From Undaria pinnatifida (taxonomy: Eukaryota; Sar; Phaeophyceae; Laminariales; Alariaceae): a DNA stretch of 64,000 bases. Positions within the stretch are counted from its first letter, which is position 1; each line of letters opens with the position of its first letter. Made by a program: the position numbers and the translations under genes. Shown here piece after piece: positions 24,501 through 30,400 of this stretch. The stretch is taken from contig JABAKD010000027.1 in the NCBI GenBank assembly GCA_012845835.1, forward strand, positions 14,560,073-14,624,072. Direction: 5' to 3'. The notes beneath the pieces were generated by a model. That model was not told the origin of the DNA and made no database searches. It saw nothing but the letters and a program-made list of their open reading frames with translations.

Positions 24501-24582
24501 TGGGAATTTCCTTTGATAGATGAGGGTGCTGTGGGTGACCTACCGAGACAACCGAGAGGCCGCGTCTTACCGGAGCTTTTGA
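723..24582 (+). CDS. serine incorporator (Serinc/TDE1) family membrane protein, whole spliced gene
   Basis: Exons: 723-791, 2735-2864, 4315-4385, 5750-5835, 6438-6567, 7240-7293, 8631-8759, 11398-11531, (15915-16022 candidate cassette), 19875-20037, 21070-21153, 22197-22315, 23079-23166, 24520-24582. Without the cassette they join in frame into 439 residues with about ten or eleven hydrophobic segments. Serinc landmarks appear in order: a CQAAQ-VYR stretch before a TM, WPIRFL...FIPEP, VWMLFQGFLVLDFAHD (the family's conserved LIDFAH block), a GLLPPS TM leading to CWYAMSSHPDSTCNPW, an acidic loop, a TM starting RVFY, and SLWLKVASQWICLIL at the C-terminus. Serinc proteins are multi-pass membrane proteins linked to serine-derived lipids and lipid scrambling; 420-480 residues is usual. 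Introns total over 22 kb. The N-terminal exon and last exon are the least certain. Confidence 0.85.
2735..2864 (+). CDS. Serinc exon 2 (residues 24-67)
   Basis: Acceptor CAATCAG|GTGG and donor TACG|GTGAGA enclose a 130-nt exon that ends in phase 1. It encodes a basic stretch followed by TM TLAMTLMIIAFVLG and then a charged loop. The split glycine joins correctly to exon 3. A long GTT/GTC microsatellite lies immediately upstream. Confidence 0.8.
4315..4385 (+). CDS. Serinc exon 3 (residues 68-90)
   Basis: Acceptor GTTGCAG|GC and donor CTCAG|GTACGG bound this exon. It encodes an extramembrane loop with two cysteines and acidic residues (GGDCDEDHLHACQAAQ), as expected between the first Serinc TMs. 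The acceptor motif TTGGTGTTGCA also occurs in the upstream 60-bp tandem repeats. Confidence 0.85.
5750..5835 (+). CDS. Serinc exon 4 (residues 91-118)
   Basis: The exon encodes VYR followed by a long TM (VMFLYFLFTAATGGAVHYLY). It starts after GGTCGGAAG in phase 0 and ends CCAA|GTGAGC in phase 2. The acceptor has a weak pyrimidine tract, so its exact start could be a few codons off. The frame fits both neighbours. Confidence 0.75.
6438..6567 (+). CDS. Serinc exon 5 (residues 119-162)
   Basis: Acceptor CCTACCTGTAG|C and donor TTCCAG|GTGCGG. It encodes the conserved Serinc core WPIRFLVVAASFGCVLFIPE followed by the next TM (VLSIVWMLFQ). The split AA+C codon gives asparagine at 119. Confidence 0.9.
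7240..7293 (+). CDS. Serinc exon 6 (residues 163-180)
   Basis: A 54-nt phase 0-0 exon after a T-rich tract (TTTGTTTCAG). It encodes GFLVLDFAHDLHDAIAAK, which contains the hallmark DFAH block of the family. The donor is AAG|GTGGGG. Five decayed copies of this donor region follow in intron 6. Confidence 0.92.
7537..8420 (+). repeat. about 180-bp tandem array in intron 6, five donor echoes
   Basis: Five units begin near 7561, 7743, 7921, 8109 and 8283, each with CAATCAGTGATGA...ATGCCGCAACTCGTGG...ATCAGAGTAGC followed by a C-rich run. The functional exon 6 donor at about 7280-7325 (CGCAGCCAAGGTGGGG then CAATCAGAGTAGCC) aligns with the unit centre. The array therefore looks derived from a segment spanning the exon 6/intron 6 border. 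Confidence 0.75.
8631..8759 (+). CDS. Serinc exon 7 (residues 181-223)
   Basis: Acceptor GGCAATGGCAG and donor TTTACG|GTGAGA, phase 0-0. It encodes a polar Ser-rich loop (DATSGSSSSIFSSWWR) and a TM (ILYLLLSAGCLAASAFGLTV). Its 3' end is echoed three times downstream. Confidence 0.88.
9000..9093 (+). mobile_element. TTAA-ended miniature element, copy in intron 7
   Basis: Starts TTAACCCCTCTACAATTGG and ends AAGGCGTTAA, with the internal GGAAACCCGTTTTT and AATTTACTTGGAA blocks shared by the other copies. No coding capacity. Confidence 0.65.
9255..9573 (-). mobile_element. tRNA-derived SINE with poly(A) tail
   Basis: On the minus strand the head (about 9573-9495) reads like a degenerate tRNA, with an A-box-like TGGCGTATCAGG and a B-box GAGTTCGAATCCC. 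A body follows, and the element ends GGACAGTAGAAGTATG...AAAAAAAAAA (the T run at 9255-9266). Head, promoter boxes and A-tail in that order define a tRNA-derived SINE. Truncated relatives without the head lie at 17998-18175, 43275-43435 and 33410-33545. Confidence 0.7.
9728..10785 (+). repeat. roughly 82-103-bp minisatellite in intron 7
   Basis: About eleven units share GATATGGGTCTACCCGGGTC, the palindromic CGGTATACCG and CGCCTTATATAGGGATACCG. Spacing is near 100 bp in the first part and 81-88 bp later. The array stays open in one frame for long stretches but contains no gene. Shorter relatives lie at 23830-24055 and 45020-45175. Confidence 0.9.
11211..11280 (+). repeat. decayed copy of the exon 8 start
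   Basis: After TCCTCCTGTAG comes a stretch with GGGTGCAC, GGCTCCACC and GGCAGGCATTACGCTG in the same order and spacing as the start of exon 8 at 11398. It has lost the frame further on. It retains an AG and could act as a decoy acceptor. Confidence 0.75.
11398..11531 (+). CDS. Serinc exon 8 (residues 224-267)
   Basis: A pyrimidine tract made of repeated TGCCCCTCC units precedes CTGCAG|AGC. The exon encodes SHVGCTLGS and two hydrophobic segments (LAGITLAVGVATTVVSLL and GVGIGLLPPSILFAH). The donor is CACAG|GTGAGA, phase 2. It joins in phase to either exon 9 or exon 10. Confidence 0.9.
11720..11835 (+). repeat. decayed copy of the exon 8 end and intron 8 start
   Basis: ATAATCTTCGCGCACGGGCG and downstream GGTGTGCAATTATAACTCTGCACA match the end of exon 8 and the following intron (11510-11600) in order and spacing. 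The donor GT has become GC. Confidence 0.75.
11980..12190 (+). repeat. GGGTCGGGTC-type repeat cluster
   Basis: Repeated ACCCGAC and GTCGGGTC motifs, partly as inverted copies around a central segment. The same vocabulary returns at 23440-23730, 53930-54100 and 54220-54270, so this is a dispersed family. Confidence 0.5.
12764..13042. mobile_element. GATC-rich MITE with terminal inverted repeats
   Basis: The ends are CACACCTCGGACAGA and TCTGTCCGAGTTGTG, inverted repeats with one mismatch. The interior is rich in GATCATATAGATC-type motifs and has no coding capacity. Size and ends fit a non-autonomous DNA transposon. Relatives lie at about 4485-4718, 16735-17324, 26435-26665, 37147-37509 and 50518-50743. 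Confidence 0.75.
13043..15914 (+). repeat. decayed tandem/inverted array upstream of exon 9
   Basis: Recurring blocks include GGGTGGGCGTGGATTGCTG, CGAGCGAGCCTTGGCTTTG and GGCACGGTTTGGAAAACCCA. Direct copies of the exon 9 border (CGGGA.ACGAAGTCCTT-like) appear near 13490, 14207 and 15005. Inverted copies (GGAGTTCGTCTCCCG-like) lie near 14459, 14710, 15300 and 15603. GTC trinucleotide runs near 13680 and 15130 break it up. Long ORFs across it are artefacts. Confidence 0.65.
15915..16022 (+). CDS. candidate cassette exon 9 of the Serinc gene
   Basis: A C-rich tract (15892-15909) and CCACAG precede 108 nt, followed by the strong donor AA|GTAAGTG. Both sides are phase 2, so inclusion adds exactly 36 residues (SWEANLINVLGVFGDG... 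ending INYS) without a frameshift or stop. The insert would split the TM between exon 8 (GLLPPSILFAH) and exon 10 (TFLCWYAMSS), where the family normally has no gap. I read it as an alternative or recently exonised cassette rather than a constitutive exon. Confidence 0.5.
16497..16576 (+). mobile_element. TTAA-ended miniature element copy
   Basis: Contains GAAACCC, a T run, CATTTACTTGAAGTTAGTA, GGGAGGGATTTTGAGGCTC and ends GGGGGTTAA. The left end has decayed. Confidence 0.55.
16735..17324. mobile_element. GATC-rich MITE carrying a nested insertion
   Basis: The ends are CACACGTCGGACAGA and TCTGTCCGAGGTGTG. The right half has about twelve GATCTGTATGATC-like units. Within it, 16893-17106 is a copy of another family (also at 36466-36681) that begins GTTTTATAGTTTCCGCGC. 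The MITE is therefore older than that insertion, and its length roughly doubles that of uninterrupted copies. Confidence 0.7.
17587..17692 (+). repeat. 21-bp tandem repeat, five copies
   Basis: Five near-identical units of CCGGATGACCGCCACAAAA plus two variable bases. It sits inside the intron between exons 9 and 10. Open in several frames but not coding. Confidence 0.9.
18205..19460 (+). repeat. echoes of the exon 10 acceptor
   Basis: AGCACGTTCCTCTGCTGG, the start of exon 10, recurs behind a CTGCA acceptor-like motif at 18219-18240 and near 19421-19440. It recurs as CTTATCCTGCACAGCACG at about 18371-18395, and there is a weaker copy near 18300. The real junction is at 19875. The copies keep an AG but run into stop codons. 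Confidence 0.8.
18727..18998 (+). repeat. roughly 270-bp dispersed repeat, copy in the Serinc gene
   Basis: Matches 52158-52430 in the epimerase gene over its whole length. Shared blocks include CGAGCGGTTCTTGGAA, GGCGCTTCGCGCTTGG and CCGTCCCGGCATAGTAGG. An inverted copy is at about 38860-39050, and partial copies lie at 19100-19205, 24240-24350, 25925-26010 (inverted) and 37710-37790. Confidence 0.85.
19875..20037 (+). CDS. Serinc exon 10 (residues 268-322)
   Basis: Acceptor CTGCACAG|C and donor GGGAAG|GTATGC. It encodes TFLCWYAMSSHPDSTCNPW, the conserved TM end and cysteine-containing loop of Serincs, then a TM (VGVAISTAILVSTVLWITW). It joins phase 2 from exon 8 or exon 9. Confidence 0.92.
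21070..21153 (+). CDS. Serinc exon 11 (residues 323-350)
   Basis: Acceptor CTCGCCAG|GTG and donor GAG|GTAAGT, phase 0-0. It encodes an acidic soluble loop (GVEEESVSLLSG and neighbours), the variable loop before the penultimate TM. Confidence 0.85.
21345..21600 (+). repeat. GTT/GTC trinucleotide microsatellite
   Basis: Long stretches of GTT, GTC and GCT triplets with CTTGTC hexamers. Similar tracts occur at 2360-2730 and 3415-3470. Translations are all Val/Leu or Ser/Asp and are not real proteins. Confidence 0.9.
21610..22196 (+). repeat. roughly 140-bp tandem array ending at exon 12
   Basis: Units start with CCGTGGTCACAAGACAGG-like text near 21625 and 21752, with diverged units near 21890 and 22040. 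Each carries a decayed copy of the exon 12 border (GGGGAT.GTGACGATGA near 21692, GGGGATGACAGCAATGACG near 21828, GGTGACGACGAAG near 21976). The last unit holds the functional acceptor at 22196. Confidence 0.75.
22197..22315 (+). CDS. Serinc exon 12 (residues 351-390)
   Basis: Acceptor TTGGTCAG|GGAG and donor GATGG|GTAAGG, phase 0 to 2. It encodes an acidic segment (GDDDEVVQESRSS) and the TM VFYCLAMACACAFAAMCMTA. This matches the family's DE...Y.FF TM block. Confidence 0.88.
22858..22945 (+). repeat. decayed copy of the exon 13 border
   Basis: CGCCAAAACTGACGCTCCTC...AGCGCCAGTTCTCCGC and ATTCGTTCGG parallel 23013-23100, which contains the working acceptor. Offset is about 155 bp. The AG is kept. 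Confidence 0.75.
23079..23166 (+). CDS. Serinc exon 13 (residues 390-419)
   Basis: T-rich tract and CTGCGCCAG|T precede it; donor CTTCAG|GTAGGC, phase 0. It encodes ESLWLKVASQWICLILQ, the C-terminal signature of the family. Confidence 0.9.
23516..23665 (+). repeat. GACCC pentanucleotide tract
   Basis: About 25 copies of CGACC/ACCCG units with few interruptions. A flanking segment (23440-23515, 23666-23730) resembles the cluster at 11980-12190. Confidence 0.9.
24520..24582 (+). CDS. Serinc terminal exon 14 (residues 420-439 and stop)
   Basis: A long C/T-rich stretch and TTTGATAG|ATG precede it, phase 0. It encodes MRVLWVTYRDNREAASYRSF then TGA. The hydrophobic VLWV continues the last TM, followed by a short charged tail ending in F, like other Serinc C-termini. 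Diverged copies of the border lie at 23327-23420 and 24370-24445, the pattern seen at other real exons. An alternative in-phase exon at 24664 was considered and rejected. Confidence 0.65.
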   Translation: MRVLWVTYRDNREAASYRSF

Positions 24583-27040
24583 TGGAACAACCCCCCGCGA
24601 CCTCCCGCGTGCCTGCGGCCGCGGTAGTTTTAGGCGCTCCCCTGTCACCATCCTGGCGTGCAGTTAACCGTAATATTTTTTGTGGGACTGTCGCTTGTCG
24701 TCGACACGTACTGTAGCTTTAAGTTTCGCCTGCGTTTAGACGCGCCCGCCACCGTCATCGCCACGGAGTTAGCGAGGTATTTTCGGGAATTCTGCTCGTC
24801 ACTGTGGGCACGTAGCGCTAATTGTTCGCCTGGTTTTGACGCACATGCCGGCGACGGTCGTGGAGGAAGAACGTGAAACGCAGGCTAAAACAGTAGCGTA
24901 CGTACAGCAGTGTATGTGTTTCGCCCAGCCTCGACGGGGCGGGGATAACACCTGGAGGCATGGTGTGCTTCATGTTTGTTTCGCGATGCGATGGCGGTGC
25001 GTCGTTGATAAGGGGAAAAGTGTTGGGGCGATCGAAACATGCCGAGATGTTCGTCGCCCTCGTTCATGGTTTTTTCCTGGTGGGTGGGCCCCGATTGAGC
25101 GAACCTTTGGTTCCCGTGCGCTGAAACCCTGGAGGGGGTGAACCAGAAAGATCCCGTGAATAGGGCGTGACGCGTGCTTTTTTCTGAAAAGGTTTTATCA
25201 ATTTTCGGAGCTTTTAAGACCTCTCCCCAAAACCTGATTGGGAGAACAACAGAACTGCTACCTTCCGGATGAAAAAATCCCATGGCCTAGGCACACGACG
25301 AGAGTCATGCAAAAAAAAATGTCCTTTTATTTTTTTTTTTCCGACGATTTTGTCTTAAGGAGCCCAGTTATTCAGAAACCATTTTCGCCAAAAAAGGTAT
25401 TAATACAGTCTACCTCCATTTTTTTTCCCCGACGATTTTGGGTCAAGAGCCCCGTTTTTCAGAAGCCATTTTCGCCAAAAAAAGGTATACCTCTACCGAA
25501 GCATGCGTCGCTTTTTGATGGGGTGAGTCGGGGATTCGGTGCGCCGGGAGCAGTCGGCAAATGTTTTGTTGACTTTGTTGTTTGCGTCGTCCCGGGGATG
25601 GGGTGAAAGTAATGTTTTTAAGCTCTCTCCACACGTCCACATATGTGTCGTTCGTCGTTCGTCGTGTGACGTTTTTTTTTCTTCGTTATTTACTCGGTTT
25701 GTAGAACACAACGGTGCTTGCCGCGGCAACGGCGGCGGCGTGTGCTGCAGCGGGGATGAGAAGGGTTTATTGCTCCACCATATCGCTTTCTCTTGCATTT
25801 TAGGTGGTAGCCTTGATTTTGACCGCCAGGTGATAGCGATAGTTTTGTCTCCGGTAGATGCATGTGGTAGGTGGTAGGGGGGACCACGGTGAACATAGGG
25901 ATGTTGGGGAGCGACGGGGGGAGAGGCGCGGGGGGGGGGTGTACTCAATTTATGCATAACCGAAGTCTGCAGACGATAGACCCTAGCATTCCTACAATCC
26001 CGCGACGGAACACGAGACAGGGGGGGGGGGCGCGATCGTCGCTGTGAAGCATGATACAGCAAGGAGGGGGGGAGGGGGGGGGGGGGGGGGGGGGCGGGTT
26101 GTCGTTGCGGTGAAGCATGGCACAGCCCCCCCCTTTTTTTTTCTTTCTTGGGGGGGGAAGTGGCAAAATAGCTGCTGTTGCATCAAATTCGCCAAGTAGT
26201 TCGTTTTCGTGGGCCGAATTTCCGACTGCGCGACATTCTTTGCCTACGATAGCTCGCTTATACCGAGGCGAAGTTACGTGTGATTGATGGAATCGCCTTG
26301 TTTTTCCGCTATCGGAGGACATCGCTGGTACGATACTCGTAGAATACTGGTTTGATGCTTGCAGGATACTGACAAGATACTGGTAGAGTACTGGTAGAAT
26401 ACTGCACGCCGCGGTCAGATAATCGATCTCTACTTAATCGTCTAGATCTGTCAGGGGTGATATTTATGGTCTAGCCCGTGTTACCCGGTCGGAGGCTAGC
26501 CGTACGATCGGTATGATCTAGCAAATGTTTCCTGCGTTGGAACTGTACTCCATAGGTGCAGCTCCAGCACTACATATCATTATGGCAGATGCGGGATGTA
26601 TCGTAGATGATCTAGATGGATGATCTGTATGATCAGCATGATCTAGATCGTCATCTGTCCAAAGCACCGGTATAATGCTGGTACAAAACTAATACTGGTT
26701 ATGATACACTGCTGTAGTAGTACTGAGGTTATTTATGCTGGTATTATACTGTTGGTATGCATAGGTCGAATTTTCCATTTGGTATTGTCCAAGTATCAAA
26801 GTGCGGTGTATTCGTACGGGTATTCATGGATTTGTGTCATATTTGCGTCTTCTTCAGGCGTTTTTTTTGGGGGGGGGCTGACCGGTTGCACCGCAGGCGA
26901 TTGTTTTTTCTTGTGCCGAACAACAACGAACGGTATTGGGTTGATTGGTGATGGTCGCTGGTACGCACCGTAATTGTATGTATGTAGTAGTAGGTGACTT
27001 GTGTGTAAAAACGTTTGGTGCCGGGGTTTGCCGCTCAAGG
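24583..27040. other. intergenic, no gene found
   Basis: Contains a tandem duplication of about 100 bp (25318-25400 and 25418-25490, sharing CGACGATTTTG and CCATTTTCGCCAAAAAA). It also holds an inverted fragment of the 270-bp repeat (25925-26010), a long G run (about 26066-26094) and a GATC-rich MITE (26435-26665). A segment at 25180-25290 resembles 60940-61020. The ORFs here are short, overlapping and uncharacteristic. Confidence 0.6.
26435..26665. mobile_element. GATC-rich MITE, degenerate copy
   Basis: Contains GATGATCTGTATGATC and ends ATCGTCATCTGTCC, matching the right half of the better copies. The left TIR is decayed. Confidence 0.55.
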
Positions 27041-27049
27041 AATACCATT

Positions 27050-27130
27050 TTTTTTCAACTTTTTTTTTTTTTTTTTTTTTATCCTCCGGCGGATGAGTTT
27101 TTTTTTTTTTTTTCCAACCGTTCGTTGTAT
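27050..27130 (-). mobile_element. A-tailed SINE-like fragment
   Basis: A long T run precedes ATCCTCCGGCGGATGAG. This is the conserved 3' end (minus-strand sense) of a family also found at 3415-3520, 6985-7070 and 34160-34235 (minus) and at 31005-31090 and 61310-61410 (plus). Confidence 0.55.
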
Positions 27131-27479
27131 TGTACCAGGTTCCAAGTAAGGTAAAAAAAACACGGACGGTGGGGAAAAACTATAACAGGACCCGCGAAAA
27201 CATAATTTTATTGAGGCTCAACACCAGCCGCCGAAATCTAGTCAAGTAACTCAGGGGCTTGCTTCCGGACCCTTGCCTGAAACAAAAAAGTTTGTGCGTG
27301 GAACGAGAATGACATCGCTAGTGGTGCCATTTTTTTTTTCCAGTACATACAAGAAATAATCAACGACCCAGATGGGTCCGGCCGTGGGACAACAAGACCG
27401 GTTCCAACGCGTCCGTTTTGGCGTGAATAATTGAGTTGCTGCCCAATCAGTCGTCTCAAGCCTACCTAGGTAAACTCCG

Positions 27480-30400
27480 AGAGAACAGGGTCGGCGCTTT
27501 AGGACCGAGAGGGTGTGCTGCTTTGTAGGGGGCCACGGCGTCAACGTTGCTACAGTGTGACGTGCAAGGTGGCACACGCCCTTGGACGAACTTCCAAGCT
27601 GAGTTCCTCGGCAATGCTGAGAGAGTAACCGCCGAGCGATGTGTCAAAAGGAAAATAGCCCGACGAGATACTTCCAAAGCCGCCATTTTTGCCATTCGAC
27701 GACACGGTTAGTAATATGCCCTGCTGGCGATTGCTGCCGCACCAATCAGTAACGTTGCCGACACCGCGGCTGTGTCATAGTTGCGATTGCCACACCGGAA
27801 TATCTGGTCCATGGTCGCTGCGCCGCTGTTGTTTTGCTGGAACCGCTGCCTTGCAGAGAGGCCGTGGCTATTGGCTATGCACCTTGCAACGCGGTGGCGG
27901 CCACTACGTTCTCATAGTCGCTACAACACCGCTCTGCCCCACACCGCGGTGTCTCGGCCGAAAACACGCCTCTCCTTTTGGCGGAAACCGCCGTGCCCTT
28001 CGTTGCGACTGTCGTACAACGCCGATATTTCTGGTGCTGCTTTCATTGCTAGCACCGCCCTCGGTAGATAGCCGCCGTCTCCGCAGGGTGCCTGCCGACA
28101 CTGCTGTCTGCTAGCCTAGCTGTTGCTGACACGGCTGGGTCCTACCGGCGATATTTACACCGCTGTGTTTTTGACGACCAGAGTCCCATCTTTCATCTGA
28201 GCTCCACCTCCATCTTCCGCGACTACTACATTCGACGTCTTTCCCCTTCAAGCCACTAACAACGTCAAGGCACCCTTTTTTCCGGCCACCACCACCGGCT
28301 CCGGCGTCGTCGCCACCATGTGCTCCGACCATCTGAGAATTATTTCAACGACTTCTGCAGCCACCGCGCCGGTGGACCTGCCGCTTCAAACCGCTACCAG
28401 CGGCAAGACGCCCTCTCTATGACCATTACCACCAACTCCGGCGCCATTGAACCGTCAGCGTTGACCAGCTGGGACATATTTCGCCAACTCCTGCAGCCAC
28501 CGCGCCAGTAGGCCTGCTCCTTCAGTCCGCTTCTAACCGCCACCGTCGGCTACTTCGGGCCTTCTCTACCGCCTGTTCCAGCAACCACGCCGTCATCCTC
28601 GGCGCGTAAAAAGCTAACTCCACCACCACGAGCACCGCAGGCATCTCCACTGGCCCACTTTAAAGGACTACTACAGCGTCAACGCTTGCGCCTACATGCA
28701 CGCTGCGGAACACGCACATTCCACCGCCGCGTCCGCGATCCGACACCTTCTTCAACCAACCATATTGAGCTACTACAGCCTCGTCTTCTTCCGTCACAGA
28801 GCTTGCTTCTACCGCATCGTCCGTGAACACCCCACCCTCGATGGTTTGTGCTCGGAGCTCTTCAACGCGACCACCATCCGTCTTCAGCGCTCCTACCACA
28901 TCTTCCGCGAACACCACGACGTCACCGTCTCGCGATCGGAGCGCTGCAGCACACCCTAGTGCGACCACCAGCCGCGTTTCACCGGATTTTTCTTCAGACC
29001 CTAGACTACACCATCCGGTTCCAGGATCAATTTACGGCGTGTCTACCGCACATCTTCGCGGAGCACCACGTACGGATCGGCGTGTCTGCAACGCCACGCA
29101 GCAGGGATATCTGCAGCCAGGGTATTATCGGGTTGAGTCGCACTTGCCCTTTTGTCTTGTTGTCCCTCCCCGTCAACGTATTCCTTGAGTTCTTGAGCTT
29201 CTTCATGGGATTTGTTTCGTGCGCATTGACATCTTGATTTTCTCTTTCGCGTTTGATTTTTTTGTTGTTCAGCTAGTTTCAAGGTGCTTCTTCTTTGCCT
29301 TGACTTTTCGGGTTGTCCCACAGCACGTATGTTCGCGTGCTTGTATCGGTGTGCTACCCTGACTTTTCGAGTTGTCCCACTTTTGACCAGCACGTATGTT
29401 TGCGTGTTTTTGTCGGTGTGCTACCCTGGCCTTCCACCCGCTGATTTACCTCGCTCCATTTTCGTAATAACCAGGCCGAAAAATTGTGATGGTTCCGTCT
29501 TCCTGTTTCTGCCAGTTTAGCCTGTCCCGTTTTCGTAACTTGGCCCAAACCTGCCGTGTTTTCGTTTCCTCTCGTCGGTTTAGCGTACCCTTGTTTCGCA
29601 GCCCGCGAAACCGCTGTGGTGTTTTTTTCGTTGGCCTTTCCCTTGATTTCTGCACTACTACGTAAGAAATAGGTGCATATTTGGGCGTCGTATATGTCTC
29701 CAAACCCGCTGTGGTATGCCCATCTTGGCTCTTTTTCTGCTTTTTTTTGCACTACGTACGTCATTTTGGTACTTATAGCGGCGTCATATTTAAATTCTTA
29801 CCCCTATGGGATATGTGTTTTAGCCCTTCCTCAACTCTTGGCACTACGTGCGTCATAGCATAGGTGGTTATTGAGGCGTCGCACTTTTTTCTCTTACCAC
29901 CGTGGTACAGTCTATGTGCTCTGGTCCTTCCTCTGTTTTTCGCACTACTACGCACGCCGTAGGTGCTTGTTGAGGCGTGTTGTCCACGTTGTTTGCGTCA
30001 TATCGCCCTGCACAAGTCCCCTCTATTCTGGGTTGGACATCCAAGTACCTTCGCGTATGTTTTCCCCGATTTTTCGTCGCTTAGATTCCAATAGGAATGG
30101 CTCTATAGCAGGCCACATTTTCAGAGTTTCACGACATCAACGTTTTGCTAGCATTGTCGGGTGCGTCGTTTGTTCACGCCCCCCCCCCCCCGCTAGGCTT
30201 ATTTATAGGATCAACCCCCGAAACCATGATAGTTTCGCTTGATCTTCATTAGCCTGAACTTCGCTTGCACGCTGTGCGTGCGCCCCGCTAGCATTTTTTA
30301 GAGTTGCACGTCATTTGCTCCCGTCCCTCTGTCCGGCTTACGGTATCAGCCCGCGACATCGTAACAGTTTCGTCTGATTCCTTCTCAGCCGAGACATCGT

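Noticed and set aside
24664-24876. Alternative Serinc last exon starting LTVIFFVGLSLVVDTY
   Set aside because: In phase after TGCAG and hydrophobic, but it gives a 71-residue tail unlike the short Serinc C-terminus. Exon 24520-24582 has a better pyrimidine tract and matching upstream echoes.
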